Origin: an uncultured Cohaesibacter sp.
GTDB lineage: Bacteria > Pseudomonadota > Alphaproteobacteria > Rhizobiales > Cohaesibacteraceae
Length of the DNA: 64,000 nucleotides
Assembly: GCF_963676485.1 (NCBI RefSeq)
Contig: NZ_OY781114.1
Location: forward strand, 2,012,501-2,076,500
Direction: 5' to 3'
Positions within the stretch are counted from its first letter, which is position 1; every line of letters starts with the position of its first letter. The notes under the pieces are model-generated. The model was not told the DNA's origin and ran no database searches. It saw only the letters and a program-made list of their open reading frames with translations. Below, in pieces: positions 28,283 to 37,299 of this stretch. The position numbers and the translations under genes were made by a program.

Positions 28283-28561
28283 ATGACAGCTTTACTTCTT
28301 TTGATTGATCAGGTTCTGGCGATCTATACCTATATTGTGATCGCGTCTGCGGTGTTCTCATGGCTCTTCGCCTTCAATATCGTCAATCCGCGCAATCAGA
28401 TTGTCTCCTCGATTTACGAGATTTGCTGGCGGCTGACGGAACCCCTGCTTGGCCGTATCCGGTCCATCATTCCTGCAATGGGTGGCTTGGATCTGTCGCC
28501 GGTCATTCTGCTGCTAGGGATCTTCTTTGTGCGGAACCTGCTCAGAACCGGCCTCTATTGA
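28283..28561 (+). CDS. YggT family integral membrane protein
   Basis: The 92-residue protein has two hydrophobic regions (about residues 3-28 and 68-88) separated by the characteristic YEICWRLTEPLLGRIRSIIPAMGGLDLSPVI segment (residues about 44-72). The ATG at 28283 is preferred over one at 28277 because GAGG stands about seven bases upstream. YggT proteins are widespread two- or four-helix membrane proteins with suggested roles in osmotic shock or division; the function here is unproven. Confidence 0.92.
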   Translation: MTALLLLIDQVLAIYTYIVIASAVFSWLFAFNIVNPRNQIVSSIYEICWRLTEPLLGRIRSIIPAMGGLDLSPVILLLGIFFVRNLLRTGLY

Positions 28562-28610
28562 TAGGCAAGGATAGGCTTGCGGCCTGTCTGTTCCAATTCC
28601 AGCCATAAGA

Positions 28611-28645
28611 AAAGCGCGGAACCGGATGGTTGCCGCGCTTTGTTG
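28611..28645. terminator. Terminator between yggT and ppa
   Basis: The perfect 9-base stem AAAGCGCGG / CCGCGCTTT lies between the two convergent genes and has T-rich flanks on both strands. Confidence 0.75.
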
Positions 28646-28665
28646 CTTCTGATCGACGGGACGAC

Positions 28666-29190
28666 TTATTTCTTCACGTTGTCGATGGAAATCTGGATCA
28701 TTTCCTTGGCCTTTTCCGGGCCAGCCCAATCTTCGATCTTTACCCATTTGCCTGGTTCGAGATCTTTATAGTGTTCGAAGAAATGCTTGATCTGCTCAAT
28801 GAGGTTTTTCGGCAGGTCTTCATAGGTCTTGATGTGATCATAGTGGCTGGTCAGCTTGCTGTGAGGCACAGCGACGACTTTCTCGTCCTTGCCGCCATCG
28901 TCTTCCATGATCAGAACGCCGATTGGACGTGCGCGCATGACAACGCCCGGGCTGAGCTGAGCATCTCCAACGACCAATACGTCGATCGGGTCGCCATCAT
29001 CAGCCAATGTGTTCGGAATGAAGCCATAATCGCAAGGATAGGCCATTGGGGTGAACAGGAAACGGTCAACGAAGACTGCGCCGGATGCTTTATCTACTTC
29101 ATATTTAACCGAAGAGCCTTTTGGCACTTCGATGACAACGAAGATGTCTTCCGGGGCGTCTTTGCCAGCAGGGATTTCGCTAATATTCAT
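28666..29190 (-). CDS. ppa: Inorganic pyrophosphatase
   Basis: The 174-residue length and motifs match the soluble family I enzyme: [18 protein letters not shown], the [22 protein letters not shown] active-site stretch with metal-binding Asp residues (about 58-79), and a distal [13 protein letters not shown] region. It hydrolyses pyrophosphate in the cytoplasm to drive biosynthesis. GGAG lies eight bases upstream of the ATG. It is a single-gene unit. Confidence 0.96.
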   Translation of the reverse strand: MNISEIPAGKDAPEDIFVVIEVPKGSSVKYEVDKASGAVFVDRFLFTPMAYPCDYGFIPNTLADDGDPIDVLVVGDAQLSPGVVMRARPIGVLIMEDDGGKDEKVVAVPHSKLTSHYDHIKTYEDLPKNLIEQIKHFFEHYKDLEPGKWVKIEDWAGPEKAKEMIQISIDNVKK

Positions 29191-29493
29191 AGGTGCAACT
29201 CCAATTGAGATCTCGATGTTACTGCCGGTTTAGGAGGTCTCAGCGATGATGGCAAGACAAACATTCGGTTTAGCTCGCAGAATGGCCCAATTTGCCCAAC
29301 CTTGGGGATGCTGGTATCCGGCGCTGGCAATGACGGAGGTGTGGGCTGGTCTGTTCATCCTTTGGAAACCATAGTTTATAGATTTGCTAGAGTGGGGGCC
29401 ATTTCCCGTTTGCATGAAAAGGGATGTTCAGATTTTGCTGCCAGATTGAAGGCATCAGATGTGACTGAGCCGATGATGTGAGGGAGGCAAATT

Positions 29494-29583
29494 ATGGTGT
29501 TATTCGATCCGATGAAATTCATGGCGTTTGTCGCTGGCTTCTCACTCGTGAGCAGCATCGTGCTTTTTGGCTGGCTGATTTAG
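29494..29583 (+). CDS. 29-residue single-pass membrane microprotein
   Basis: ATG 29494 to TAG 29583 encodes 29 residues. It begins MVLFDPMKF and continues as one hydrophobic helix (about residues 9-29) ending GWLI. A strong ribosome site, GGGAGG, is six bases upstream. Size, hydrophobic span and ribosome site are like those of known small membrane proteins such as CydX or KdpF, but no family was recognised. It stands alone between the leftward ppa and amt genes. A tandem 15-base repeat starts at its stop codon. It could be a chance frame; the ribosome site is the main argument. Confidence 0.45.
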   Translation: MVLFDPMKFMAFVAGFSLVSSIVLFGWLI

Positions 29584-29639
29584 GCAGGGCGTTTTTAGGC
29601 CAGATGCTTTTAGGCCAGACGCTTTTAGGGCGGGCGCTG
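29583..29639. repeat. Tandem 15-base repeat, about 3.8 copies
   Basis: Units GGCAGGGCGTTTTTA, GGCCAGATGCTTTTA, GGCCAGACGCTTTTA and a partial GGGCGGGCGCTG follow head to tail. They start at the stop codon of the small membrane-protein frame and lie in otherwise featureless DNA. Confidence 0.75.
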
Positions 29640-29832
29640 CGATCAAATGATCCTGCCGAATGTCTGGATGCCTCGCCTGTGGTGCAGACATGGCCTACTT
29701 GGTTTGCTTGCCTGATCCTTCTTTATTCTCTTTGAAAGTCTGTGTCTTTGTACCCCCCGCGCATCGTGCTTGCTGGTGCGCTATTGGAGCGTGTTCGCGC
29801 TGTGCTCGATGGGTAAAGCTATGTTGCAGATA

Positions 29833-29864
29833 AAAAGAAACCCGCCGGTGTTCCGACGGGTTTC
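29833..29864 (-). terminator. Terminator of the glnK–amt operon
   Basis: GAAACCCGCCGG / CCGACGGGTTTC pairs fully only when read on the - strand (one G-U pair) and is followed there by TTTCTTTTTA, 80 bases after the amt stop. Confidence 0.8.
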
Positions 29865-29944
29865 TCCCTCTGGGCCTGTGCAAGTAGGCCATAGGCGATT
29901 TAGGCGAAGAAGGTGATCAGGAGGACTTCGCCTAGCCCATTTTC

Positions 29945-31294
29945 TTATACGCGCTGGCTACCGATGCCGAATTCCGGATAAGCTTCGACGCCAATTTCAG
30001 CTTTGTCGAGACCCATATATTCTTCTTCTTCGGTAACGCGGATGCCCATGGTTGCCTTCAGGATACCCCATACGATGAAGGAGCAAACCAGAGTGAAGGC
30101 ACCGTAGGAGATAACGCCGATGAACTGGGTTGCGTAGGAGGTGCCGTCGTTGGTGAATGGAACAACCATGGTGCCCCAGATGCCGCAGACAAGGTGAACA
30201 GGGATCGCACCAACCACGTCGTCGATTTTCAGCTTGTCGAGAAGCGGAACAACGATGATGACGAGGACTGCGCCAATTGCGCCTATGATGATGGATTGAC
30301 CGATGGTCGGGGTCAGAGGCTCAGCGGTAATGGAGACCAGACCAGCCAGCGCACCGTTGAGGACCATGGTCACGTCGACCTTCTTGTAGAGAATCTGCAA
30401 GAGGATCATGGCTGCAACAACACCGCCGGCTGCTGCCATGTTGGTGTTGGCAAAGATGCGGGAAACGTCGGAAACGTCGCCGATGGTGCCCATAGCAAGC
30501 TGGGAAGCGCCGTTAAAGCCGAACCAGCCGAGCCACAGGATGAAGGTACCCAGGGTTGCCAGTGGAATGTTGGAAGCAGGCATCGGGTTTACAGAGCCGT
30601 CTGCGCCATATTTGCCTTTACGTGCACCAAGCAGAAGCACGCCAGCCAGAGCTGCCCAGCCGCCTACAGAGTGAACGAGGGTGGAACCGGCGAAATCGGA
30701 GAAGCCCATTTCGGAGAGCCAGCCACCGCCCCACTGCCAGGAACCGGCGATCGGGTAGATGAATGCGGTCAGCACAACGGTAAAGATCATGAACGGCCAC
30801 AGTTTGATGCGTTCAGCCAGGGTGCCGGAAACAACAGATGCTGCCGTTGCCACAAACACCATCTGGAAGAACCAGTCGGAAGCCGTGGAATAGCCGGTAT
30901 CAAGCGCGTTGCCGCCTACCGGATCAAGAGCGTAGAAGAAGGTGAAGGACCCGATGTAGCCACCATCAACACCGGTATACATCAGATTATAGCCGATCAG
31001 GTAGTACATGATGCCTGCGACGGCATAAAGGGACACGTTTTTCATGCTCTGCATGGAGACGTTCTTGGAGCGAACCAGACCAGCTTCAAGCATTGCAAAG
31101 CCAGCAGCCATCCACATCACAAGGAAACCGCCGATCAAGAAGAGCAGGGTGTTGAGAATATATTGCGTATGGGAAGCAGCTTCGCCGGTTACTGCGGGAG
31201 CTGCTGCCGCTGCTTCTGCAGCTTCCTGGGCGAGGGCCGGGCCAGCCATAAGGCTTGCTGCGCCAACAAGAAGGGCAAGGGTTACTTTTGACAT
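29945..31294 (-). CDS. amt: Ammonium transporter
   Basis: The 449-residue protein has a signal-like N-terminus (MSKVTLALLVGAASLMAGPALAQ) and then eleven membrane segments of the Amt/MEP family. Markers are FAMLEAGLVRSKN near residue 65, and DFAGSTLVHSVGGWAALAG near 190 with one pore His. It moves ammonium across the inner membrane. The start at 31294 is set by AAGGA seven bases upstream; longer frames run into the intergenic DNA after glnK. The gene follows glnK by 43 bases in the same transcript. PII binding to Amt is the established regulation, so the pair is expected to act together. Confidence 0.96.
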   Translation of the reverse strand: MSKVTLALLVGAASLMAGPALAQEAAEAAAAAPAVTGEAASHTQYILNTLLFLIGGFLVMWMAAGFAMLEAGLVRSKNVSMQSMKNVSLYAVAGIMYYLIGYNLMYTGVDGGYIGSFTFFYALDPVGGNALDTGYSTASDWFFQMVFVATAASVVSGTLAERIKLWPFMIFTVVLTAFIYPIAGSWQWGGGWLSEMGFSDFAGSTLVHSVGGWAALAGVLLLGARKGKYGADGSVNPMPASNIPLATLGTFILWLGWFGFNGASQLAMGTIGDVSDVSRIFANTNMAAAGGVVAAMILLQILYKKVDVTMVLNGALAGLVSITAEPLTPTIGQSIIIGAIGAVLVIIVVPLLDKLKIDDVVGAIPVHLVCGIWGTMVVPFTNDGTSYATQFIGVISYGAFTLVCSFIVWGILKATMGIRVTEEEEYMGLDKAEIGVEAYPEFGIGSQRV

Positions 31295-31337
31295 TTGATT
31301 GTCCTTGTTTTTCACTTCTACTTGATTGGGGTTTGGC

Positions 31338-31694
<357 letters not shown>

Positions 31695-31784
31695 TTATGG
31701 GTTTTGTCCCTCTATCGGGTTTGAATGTCATGCCCCAAATTGCTATCAGCCGGGGCAAAACCTCTTGTTTTGTGCCTTCTCTCT

Positions 31785-31800
31785 TACAAAAGCCGTGCCA
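31785..31800 (-). promoter_or_regulatory. Sigma-54 promoter of glnK–amt
   Basis: On the - strand the sequence TGGCACGGCTTTTGTA matches TGGCAC-N5-TTGC with one mismatch (T for the final C) and correct GG/GC spacing. The predicted start, near 31774, gives a leader of about 100 bases. Confidence 0.75.
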
Positions 31801-31897
31801 GTTTTGTAACTTTTTGTTAAGTTATTGAAATGCTGTCCAAAATTCGATTTTGATGCTAAAATCGATCTTTGCTTCATATTTGTGCATACAATGACTT

Positions 31898-31914
31898 TGC
31901 ATTAAATATATGCA
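31898..31914. promoter_or_regulatory. NtrC-like site 1 upstream of glnK
   Basis: TGCATTAAATATATGCA has the TGCA-N9-TGCA layout of NtrC sites and lies about 130 bases upstream of the predicted glnK start. Confidence 0.5.
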
Positions 31915-32002
31915 AATTTCAAAATATGCCTATTTTTCGATCATACATTGTGGCTGTTTTGTGATGAGTGAAAAGCAAATGAGTCATTTCAAGCTTTTAA
32001 AC

Positions 32003-32019
32003 TGCACATTGATTGTGCG
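32003..32019. promoter_or_regulatory. NtrC-like site 2 upstream of glnK
   Basis: TGCACATTGATTGTGCG is a 17-base near-dyad (TGCAC-N7-GTGCG), close to the NtrC consensus, about 235 bases upstream of the predicted glnK start. Confidence 0.5.
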
Positions 32020-32061
32020 TATGTTCTAAATAATCCGCATTTGTCAGGCTTATGCGTTCCT

Positions 32062-32925
32062 TTACCGGTCAATTTCCCGGATCAGGCCTTCCTGAGCGGC
32101 TGACGCAACCAATGTGCCATCTCGCCGGTAAAGACTGCCGCGGTTGAAACCGCGGCCACCACCTGCCCATGGGCTGTCCTGACAATAGAGCAGCCATTCG
32201 TCAGCGCGAAAATCGCCGTGGAACCACATGGCGTGATCCAGGCTCGCTGCGCTGATGGTTTTGCTGAAAACGGAAAGGCCATGCGCAAAAAGCGATGTGT
32301 CCAGCAGGGTCATGTCCGAGGCATAAGCCAGAGCGCATTTGTGTATCGCCGGATCATCGGGCAATGGCGACGTTGTGCGCACCCAGATGAGTTGCTGCGG
32401 CTCCAGCTTCTTGCGCGTTACATAATGCTCCATGTTGATCGGGCGCAGCTCGATCGGGCGCTCGCGGCGGAAATAGGCCTTTATATTGTCTGGCGCCTTG
32501 GCAACATAGCTTTCATAGACCTCTTCTTCACTGGGAAGATCTTCCGGTCCGGGAATCTCGGGCAGTTCGATCTGGTGTGACAGACCTTCCTCCTTTTTAT
32601 GAAAGGAAGCGGCCATATTGAAAATAGCCTTGCCATGCTGGATGCCCAAAACACGGCGGGTGGAAAAAGAGCGCCCGTTGCGCAGGCGGTCCACCTCATA
32701 AATGATCGGGGTCTTGGGGTCACCCGGGCGCATGAAATAGCAATGCAGGGAATGGGCGCTGCGTTCGGGATCTACCGTCCGGGAAGCCGCCACCAGAGCT
32801 TGCCCAATCACCTGACCGCCAAAAACCCGTTGCCAACCATCCTGCGGGCTCATGCCTCTGAACAGATCTGTTTCCAGCGTTTCAAGGTCCAGAATGGAGA
32901 GGAGGGTATCAATTGCTGTCGTCAT
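32062..32925 (-). CDS. tesB: Acyl-CoA thioesterase II
   Basis: The 287-residue double-hotdog protein has TesB markers: GWQRVFGGQVIGQALVAA near residue 27, FYFMRPGD-type LHCYFMRPGDPKTPI, and a second domain with SLDHAMWFHGDFRADEWLLY (catalytic Asp region) and the closing GSLYRRDGTLVASAAQEGLIR with the catalytic Gln. It hydrolyses medium and long acyl-CoA. It is a single gene, divergent from the UbiH-type monooxygenase. Confidence 0.95.
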   Translation of the reverse strand: MTTAIDTLLSILDLETLETDLFRGMSPQDGWQRVFGGQVIGQALVAASRTVDPERSAHSLHCYFMRPGDPKTPIIYEVDRLRNGRSFSTRRVLGIQHGKAIFNMAASFHKKEEGLSHQIELPEIPGPEDLPSEEEVYESYVAKAPDNIKAYFRRERPIELRPINMEHYVTRKKLEPQQLIWVRTTSPLPDDPAIHKCALAYASDMTLLDTSLFAHGLSVFSKTISAASLDHAMWFHGDFRADEWLLYCQDSPWAGGGRGFNRGSLYRRDGTLVASAAQEGLIREIDR

Positions 32926-33148
32926 GAAAAATGTCCCGGGACTTGTGGATAGAAATAGGATGCTGTCAAACAGACGTGAGGCAATGGCCTATCCTAGCGC
33001 TTATAGCAGGAGATGGCGCGGCGAGAAATTCGCTTTCTCTAGTCAGTTTGTCGAGATCTTCTGATTTCTTGTCACTATATAATAGAAGCGGAATGCGGGC
33101 GGCGTTATGGTGCCGCCACATTGATTGTCGGCAGAAGGGACAAAAGGC

Positions 33149-34426
33149 ATGAATGCACCAAGGCATGCAAAAGCAGAACCGGTTGGGGCCAATGACAATG
33201 CGTCTTGCCTGAAAGAGCGCTATGATCTGGTGATTGCCGGGGGCGGATATGTGGGGCTGTCGCTGGCGCTGGCTGTGCGGCAGGCCAGTGGCTTGTCTGT
33301 CCTTGTTGTCGAGCCTCAGGCTATGGAGCGCATGCGCAAGGACGAGCGGGCCTCTGCGGTCGCCTCTGCTGCGACGAGGATGCTGCAAAGTCTGGGTGTC
33401 TGGGATGCAATCGCCCCGGAAGCCGAGCCCATTCGGAAAATGGTGGTCACCGATAGCAAGCTCAAGGATATTGTGCGTCCGGTGCTGCTGACCTTCGAAG
33501 GCGACGCTGGGGATGGTGCGCCCTTTGCCTATATGGTGCCGAACGGAGTGATGGTTGGCGCACTTGGCGATGCAGCAAGGGCTGCCGGAGTTGATCTGCT
33601 TGAAGGGCATAGCGTCAAGGATTTTGTGGTTGAAGGTTCGGGGGTGTCTCTCTTTTTGCAATCGGGGGAAACCGTTGGCGCCAAGCTGCTTGTGGCAGCC
33701 GATGGTGTGCGCTCTCGTTTGCGCGATCTGGCGGGGATCAATGTCAATCGCTTTGATTATGATCAGGTTGGGATCGTAACGACGGTCGAACATGAGCGCC
33801 CGCATGAAGGCTGCGCGGTGGAGCATTTTCTACCCGCCGGACCTTTTGCTATTTTGCCGCTCAAGGGCAACCGTTCATCACTTGTCTGGAATGAACGCAC
33901 CGACGACGCCAAACGTCTATTGGCCATGGATGACTTCACCTTCGGGCTTGAGCTGGAGCGCCGGTTTGGCAAACAGCTGGGCACGCTTGAGGAGAAGGGG
34001 CCACGCAAGGGCTTTCCGTTGGGCATGGTTTTAGCGCGCTCCTATGTGGCCTCGCGATTTGCGTTGGTGGGCGATGCGGCGCACGGCATTCATCCGATTG
34101 CCGGGCAGGGGCTCAATCTGGGCTTCAAGGATGTGGCTTCATTGGCCGAGGTGATCGTTGAAGCGGCTCGTCTGGGGCAGGATATCGGGGCGTTTGACGT
34201 TTTAGAGCGCTATGAAAGCTGGCGCCGGTTTGATGTGATGCAGATGGGTGTTACCTGCGATCTGCTCAACCGGCTCTTTTCCAACAAGAGCGATGTGTTG
34301 CGCCATGTCCGCGATCTTGGCCTTGGTATGGTGGATCGCCTGCCTGCTCTCAAGCGCATGTTCATCGAGGAAGCCGCTGGCAATCGAGGCGAAGTGCCCA
34401 AATTGTTGCGCGGGGAAATGCTTTGA
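33149..34426 (+). CDS. UbiH/UbiF-family FAD monooxygenase
   Basis: The 425-residue protein has the FAD Rossmann motif YDLVIAGGGYVGLSLALAV near residue 25, the DG motif LLVAADGVRSRLRDLAGI near 180, and GDAAHGIHPIAGQGLNLGFKDV near 305, all diagnostic for ubiquinone-biosynthesis hydroxylases. It probably hydroxylates the ring of a ubiquinone precursor. ATG 33149 is chosen over an upstream frame; AAAAGG precedes it. The 20-odd residues before the FAD motif are longer than usual. Which ring position it modifies cannot be said, as alphaproteobacteria vary in these enzymes. Confidence 0.88.
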   Translation: MNAPRHAKAEPVGANDNASCLKERYDLVIAGGGYVGLSLALAVRQASGLSVLVVEPQAMERMRKDERASAVASAATRMLQSLGVWDAIAPEAEPIRKMVVTDSKLKDIVRPVLLTFEGDAGDGAPFAYMVPNGVMVGALGDAARAAGVDLLEGHSVKDFVVEGSGVSLFLQSGETVGAKLLVAADGVRSRLRDLAGINVNRFDYDQVGIVTTVEHERPHEGCAVEHFLPAGPFAILPLKGNRSSLVWNERTDDAKRLLAMDDFTFGLELERRFGKQLGTLEEKGPRKGFPLGMVLARSYVASRFALVGDAAHGIHPIAGQGLNLGFKDVASLAEVIVEAARLGQDIGAFDVLERYESWRRFDVMQMGVTCDLLNRLFSNKSDVLRHVRDLGLGMVDRLPALKRMFIEEAAGNRGEVPKLLRGEML

Positions 34427-34469
34427 TCCCTACGGGACGTTAAATCCCGCAGGTTCCTCGCACTGCTGC

Positions 34470-34688
34470 TCAGTCTTCCAGCTGACGCGCTTCGCTGGGC
34501 AGCATGATGGGCACGCCGTCCCTGATCGGATAGGCGAGTTTGGCGGCGTGGCTGATCAGCTCTTGCGCCTCTGCGTCATAGGTTAGGGTGGTCTTGGTCA
34601 GGGGGCAGACAAGAATCTCGAGCAATTTGCGATCAACCGCGCGGGTCTTCTCGCCGTCTCCATGATTGTGAGTCTCTTTTTTGCTCAT
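34470..34688 (-). CDS. UPF0434/Trm112-like small protein
   Basis: The 72-residue protein has the YcaR/Trm112 core: [21 protein letters not shown], then [20 protein letters not shown]. Only one Cys of the usual zinc set remains (CPLT). The N-terminal 18 residues are charged ([14 protein letters not shown]) and atypical. It follows the Lon-domain gene by 41 bases in the same direction. Trm112 proteins activate methyltransferases; the bacterial role is not settled. Confidence 0.88.
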   Translation of the reverse strand: MSKKETHNHGDGEKTRAVDRKLLEILVCPLTKTTLTYDAEAQELISHAAKLAYPIRDGVPIMLPSEARQLED

Positions 34689-34729
34689 AGTGGGTCCAAT
34701 CCGTCCTGACCGGCCTAATGTAAGCCTGA

Positions 34730-35431
34730 TCACTGCAGGGTTTGAGGGGAATCGCTGCTTTCGCTGGCCAGATGCATTTCGGTCATGGCAATTAGCGTGT
34801 CGGCACGCAGCGCCAGACTTTCTGCTTCCAGAAGCGCCTGTTTTTCTGCCAATCCATAGGGGCTCATCATGGAAAGGGAGTTGACCAGCACTTCGTTGGA
34901 AGATTTTCCGATGCTGTCCCAGTCTGCTTCCATATCGTTGGCCTCGAGAAAAGCGCGGAAGGCTTCCAACAGGCCGTCTCTGTCCACCTGATCTTCACCA
35001 AGGCCTTCGGTCAGATCCTGCACATAGTCTTCGCAGTCGATTTCTGCGAGGCGGAAAGGCAGGTCTGTGAGCATTTCCTTGACCATCTTGAAGCGGCAAA
35101 TGCCCGACAAGGTGACCAGCACGCGCCCGTCGCCGGTTTCGCCATAGGCAGAGATCCGTCCCAGACAACCGACTTGCTGAAGCTTGGGGGCATACAGCTT
35201 TTCGGGCGCCTCGCTTTTTGCCGGATCACCTTCCGGTTCCAGTGGTTGGATGATGCCGATGATCCGATCCTTATGCATGGCATAGTCAATCATCATCAGA
35301 TAGCGTTCTTCGAAGATATTCAGAGGCATCTGGGTGCGCGGCAGCAACAGGGCTTCCTCCAAAGGAAACACTGGAATGATAGCGGGAATGTCTCTCGGGC
35401 TGTCATAATATGCATTGCCTGCCTGAGCCAT
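34730..35431 (-). CDS. Lon N-terminal substrate-binding-domain protein
   Basis: The 233-residue protein consists of the Lon N-terminal (LON/PUA-like) domain, without ATPase or protease parts: [34 protein letters not shown] near residues 18-50 and [27 protein letters not shown] near 88-115. AAGGAG five bases upstream fixes the start. It lies between cnoX and the Trm112-like gene, an arrangement common in alphaproteobacteria. A role in protein quality control is plausible. Confidence 0.92.
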   Translation of the reverse strand: MAQAGNAYYDSPRDIPAIIPVFPLEEALLLPRTQMPLNIFEERYLMMIDYAMHKDRIIGIIQPLEPEGDPAKSEAPEKLYAPKLQQVGCLGRISAYGETGDGRVLVTLSGICRFKMVKEMLTDLPFRLAEIDCEDYVQDLTEGLGEDQVDRDGLLEAFRAFLEANDMEADWDSIGKSSNEVLVNSLSMMSPYGLAEKQALLEAESLALRADTLIAMTEMHLASESSDSPQTLQ

Positions 35432-35562
35432 TTGATCTCCTTGTTTCCGCTCGCTTTGAAGCCAGCGGTCTATTGTGTCTTCATTGGCATGCCTTGCATG
35501 CGAATGGTCTATTTGAATAGCGGGGCCGCTACATGCCAAGCGATGCGGCGGCCTCCTGTCTG

Positions 35563-36561
35563 TTATGAGAAGAGGATGGAAGACAACTGTCGGCGGCCAT
35601 AAACGCTGGCAGGGTCCATCACGCCCCAGCTCTCAAAGAATTGCAGAAGCTGCTTGCGGGCACCATCGTCATTCCATTCGCGATCACGCTTGATGACGGC
35701 GATCAGCTGGTCGACAGCTTCTTCACGCTTGTTTTTGCCATTGAGTGCTACGGCCAGATCAAACTGGGCCTGATTGTCTTCAGGGTTTGCTTCCAATTTG
35801 GCCTGCAGCTCTGCGAGGTCGCCAAGATCCGCGCTTTGTTCAGCAAGCTCAAGGCTTGCTTTGACAGCAGAAATATCCTGTTCCTCAAGGGCTTTTTCGG
35901 GCAGACTATCAAACAGGGAACGGGCCTTTTCAATGTCCTCGTTGGCAAGCAGGCATTTGATCATGCCGATAACGGCAGGAAAATGCTCCGGAACCTGCTG
36001 CATGATGGCGCCAAAGATCTGGGCTGCTTCAACCGGATTGCCCGCTTCGAGCAATTCGTTGGCATGATTGCAGGCTTCTTCCAGGGGATCTGCCTGCGGT
36101 TCGGTGCCGTTTTTCTCGATAAAAGCCTTGATCTGGCTTGGTGGCTGCACGCCCATGAAGCCATCCACCGGACGGCCATCCTTGAAGGCAACCACTGCAG
36201 GAACGGACTGGATGCCCATTTGCTGCGGAATGGCTGGATGGTCATCGATATTGAGCTTGACCAGCTTGACCCTGCCTTTGGCTTCCGTCACGGCCTTTTC
36301 CAGATCCGGACCGAGCTGCTTGCAGGGGCCACACCATGGTGCCCAGAAGTCGACGAGGATGGTCGTGCTTTTGGAGGCTTCGATCACATCCTGCATGAAT
36401 TCCTGCGTCGAAGTGTCCTTGATCAGCGGGCCGGTATCTTGCGCCGGTTTCGGAGCAGGGGCCGGCTGCGGGGCTGCGCCGAACGCTTGTGCATCCGAGC
36501 TCTGGGATGTGGTGTAGCTGGCGGACATGCCGCCTCCGTAACCATATGTGGTGTTGCTCAT
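35563..36561 (-). CDS. cnoX: Thioredoxin/TPR co-chaperone CnoX (YbbN)
   Basis: The 332-residue protein has a low-complexity Ala/Pro N-terminus (residues 1-45), a thioredoxin domain with an intact CGPC active site (WAPWCGPCKQL, Cys77 and Cys80), and C-terminal tetratricopeptide-like repeats from about residue 165. CnoX proteins hold unfolded or chlorinated proteins for GroEL. The E. coli member lacks the redox CxxC, whereas the intact pair here predicts disulfide reductase activity as well. AAGGA lies eight bases upstream. It is the first gene of the cnoX – Lon-like – Trm112-like group. Confidence 0.93.
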   Translation of the reverse strand: MSNTTYGYGGGMSASYTTSQSSDAQAFGAAPQPAPAPKPAQDTGPLIKDTSTQEFMQDVIEASKSTTILVDFWAPWCGPCKQLGPDLEKAVTEAKGRVKLVKLNIDDHPAIPQQMGIQSVPAVVAFKDGRPVDGFMGVQPPSQIKAFIEKNGTEPQADPLEEACNHANELLEAGNPVEAAQIFGAIMQQVPEHFPAVIGMIKCLLANEDIEKARSLFDSLPEKALEEQDISAVKASLELAEQSADLGDLAELQAKLEANPEDNQAQFDLAVALNGKNKREEAVDQLIAVIKRDREWNDDGARKQLLQFFESWGVMDPASVYGRRQLSSILFS

Positions 36562-36640
36562 GTGGACGGTCCTTTTCGTGAGGGACTGTGCCTGCCTTTG
36601 GATCTCGGACAGTGTCTAAGTCTGTTTGTCAAAGCCAATA

Positions 36641-36655
36641 TGTAACCCGGTTACA
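36641..36655. promoter_or_regulatory. Perfect dyad upstream of cnoX
   Basis: TGTAACCCGGTTACA has 7-base arms around a central C, 80 bases upstream of the cnoX start. It is a candidate operator for an unidentified regulator. Confidence 0.4.
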
Positions 36656-36780
36656 AGCTTTGTGATTTGTCGCCTCCAATATGGGATAGCGGCACATTTT
36701 GTTCAATGCCCAATTGGCGTGAAAGGCCATTAACATGCTCGCCTTTGCGGCTAATGCAAGAGATCCTCGGCCCGTCTTGC

Positions 36781-37299
36781 CTAGGCGTCTTCCTTCTCCA
36801 GCGCCAATATGGTCGGGATATGGCCTGTTCCTTCCAGAAAACGCAGCAAATCCTGTCGGGAGATGGCTGTGGTGGCTGTATTTTCCAGCGGATGAAAATT
36901 CGCCAGATCCTGTTTCATCAGATTGGCGTCCAGCACCAGATTGATGGCGTGATCATCCTTGTCGTTGATCAGGGCAAACGGGGTGACCGAGCCGGGGCGT
37001 ACCCCCAGATGCTGCCACAACAGCTCCGCATTGCCAAAACTGACGCGACCGCAGTCATATTTTCTGTGAAAGCTCTTGAGGTCCACCTCGGTATCATTAA
37101 GGCAGACGACCAGCATCATCTTGCCCTTCTTGTCCTTGAGGAAAAGGTTTTTTGTGTGACCGCCGGGCAGGTCTTCCTTGATCTTGTGGCTTTCGCTTAC
37201 GGTAAAAACCGCTTCATGCTCATGAGTAGTGGTTTTTATATTCAGCGCAGCCAGAAAATCGAAAAGATCCTGTCGGCTGCATTTTTCTGATGAGGTCAT
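36781..37299 (-). CDS. YbaK/ProX-type aminoacyl-tRNA deacylase
   Basis: The 172-residue single-domain protein matches the prolyl-tRNA editing family: EAVFTVSESHKIKEDLPGGHTKNLFLKDKKG near residues 30-60 with the conserved Lys, then GVRPGSVTPFALINDKD near 98-114 (GxxPG motif). It hydrolyses mischarged tRNA, commonly Ala-tRNA(Pro), in trans. It stands alone. Confidence 0.92.
   Translation of the reverse strand: MTSSEKCSRQDLFDFLAALNIKTTTHEHEAVFTVSESHKIKEDLPGGHTKNLFLKDKKGKMMLVVCLNDTEVDLKSFHRKYDCGRVSFGNAELLWQHLGVRPGSVTPFALINDKDDHAINLVLDANLMKQDLANFHPLENTATTAISRQDLLRFLEGTGHIPTILALEKEDA

Noticed and set aside
29478-29735. 85-codon frame overlapping the microprotein
   Set aside because: Its open length largely comes from the 15-base tandem repeat, and it lacks a ribosome site; the short frame at 29494 has the better start.
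30194-31291. Long frame of 365 codons antisense to amt
   Set aside because: It has atypical composition (many His, Gln, Gly and Cys), no ribosome site, and mirrors the codon bias of the conserved amt gene.
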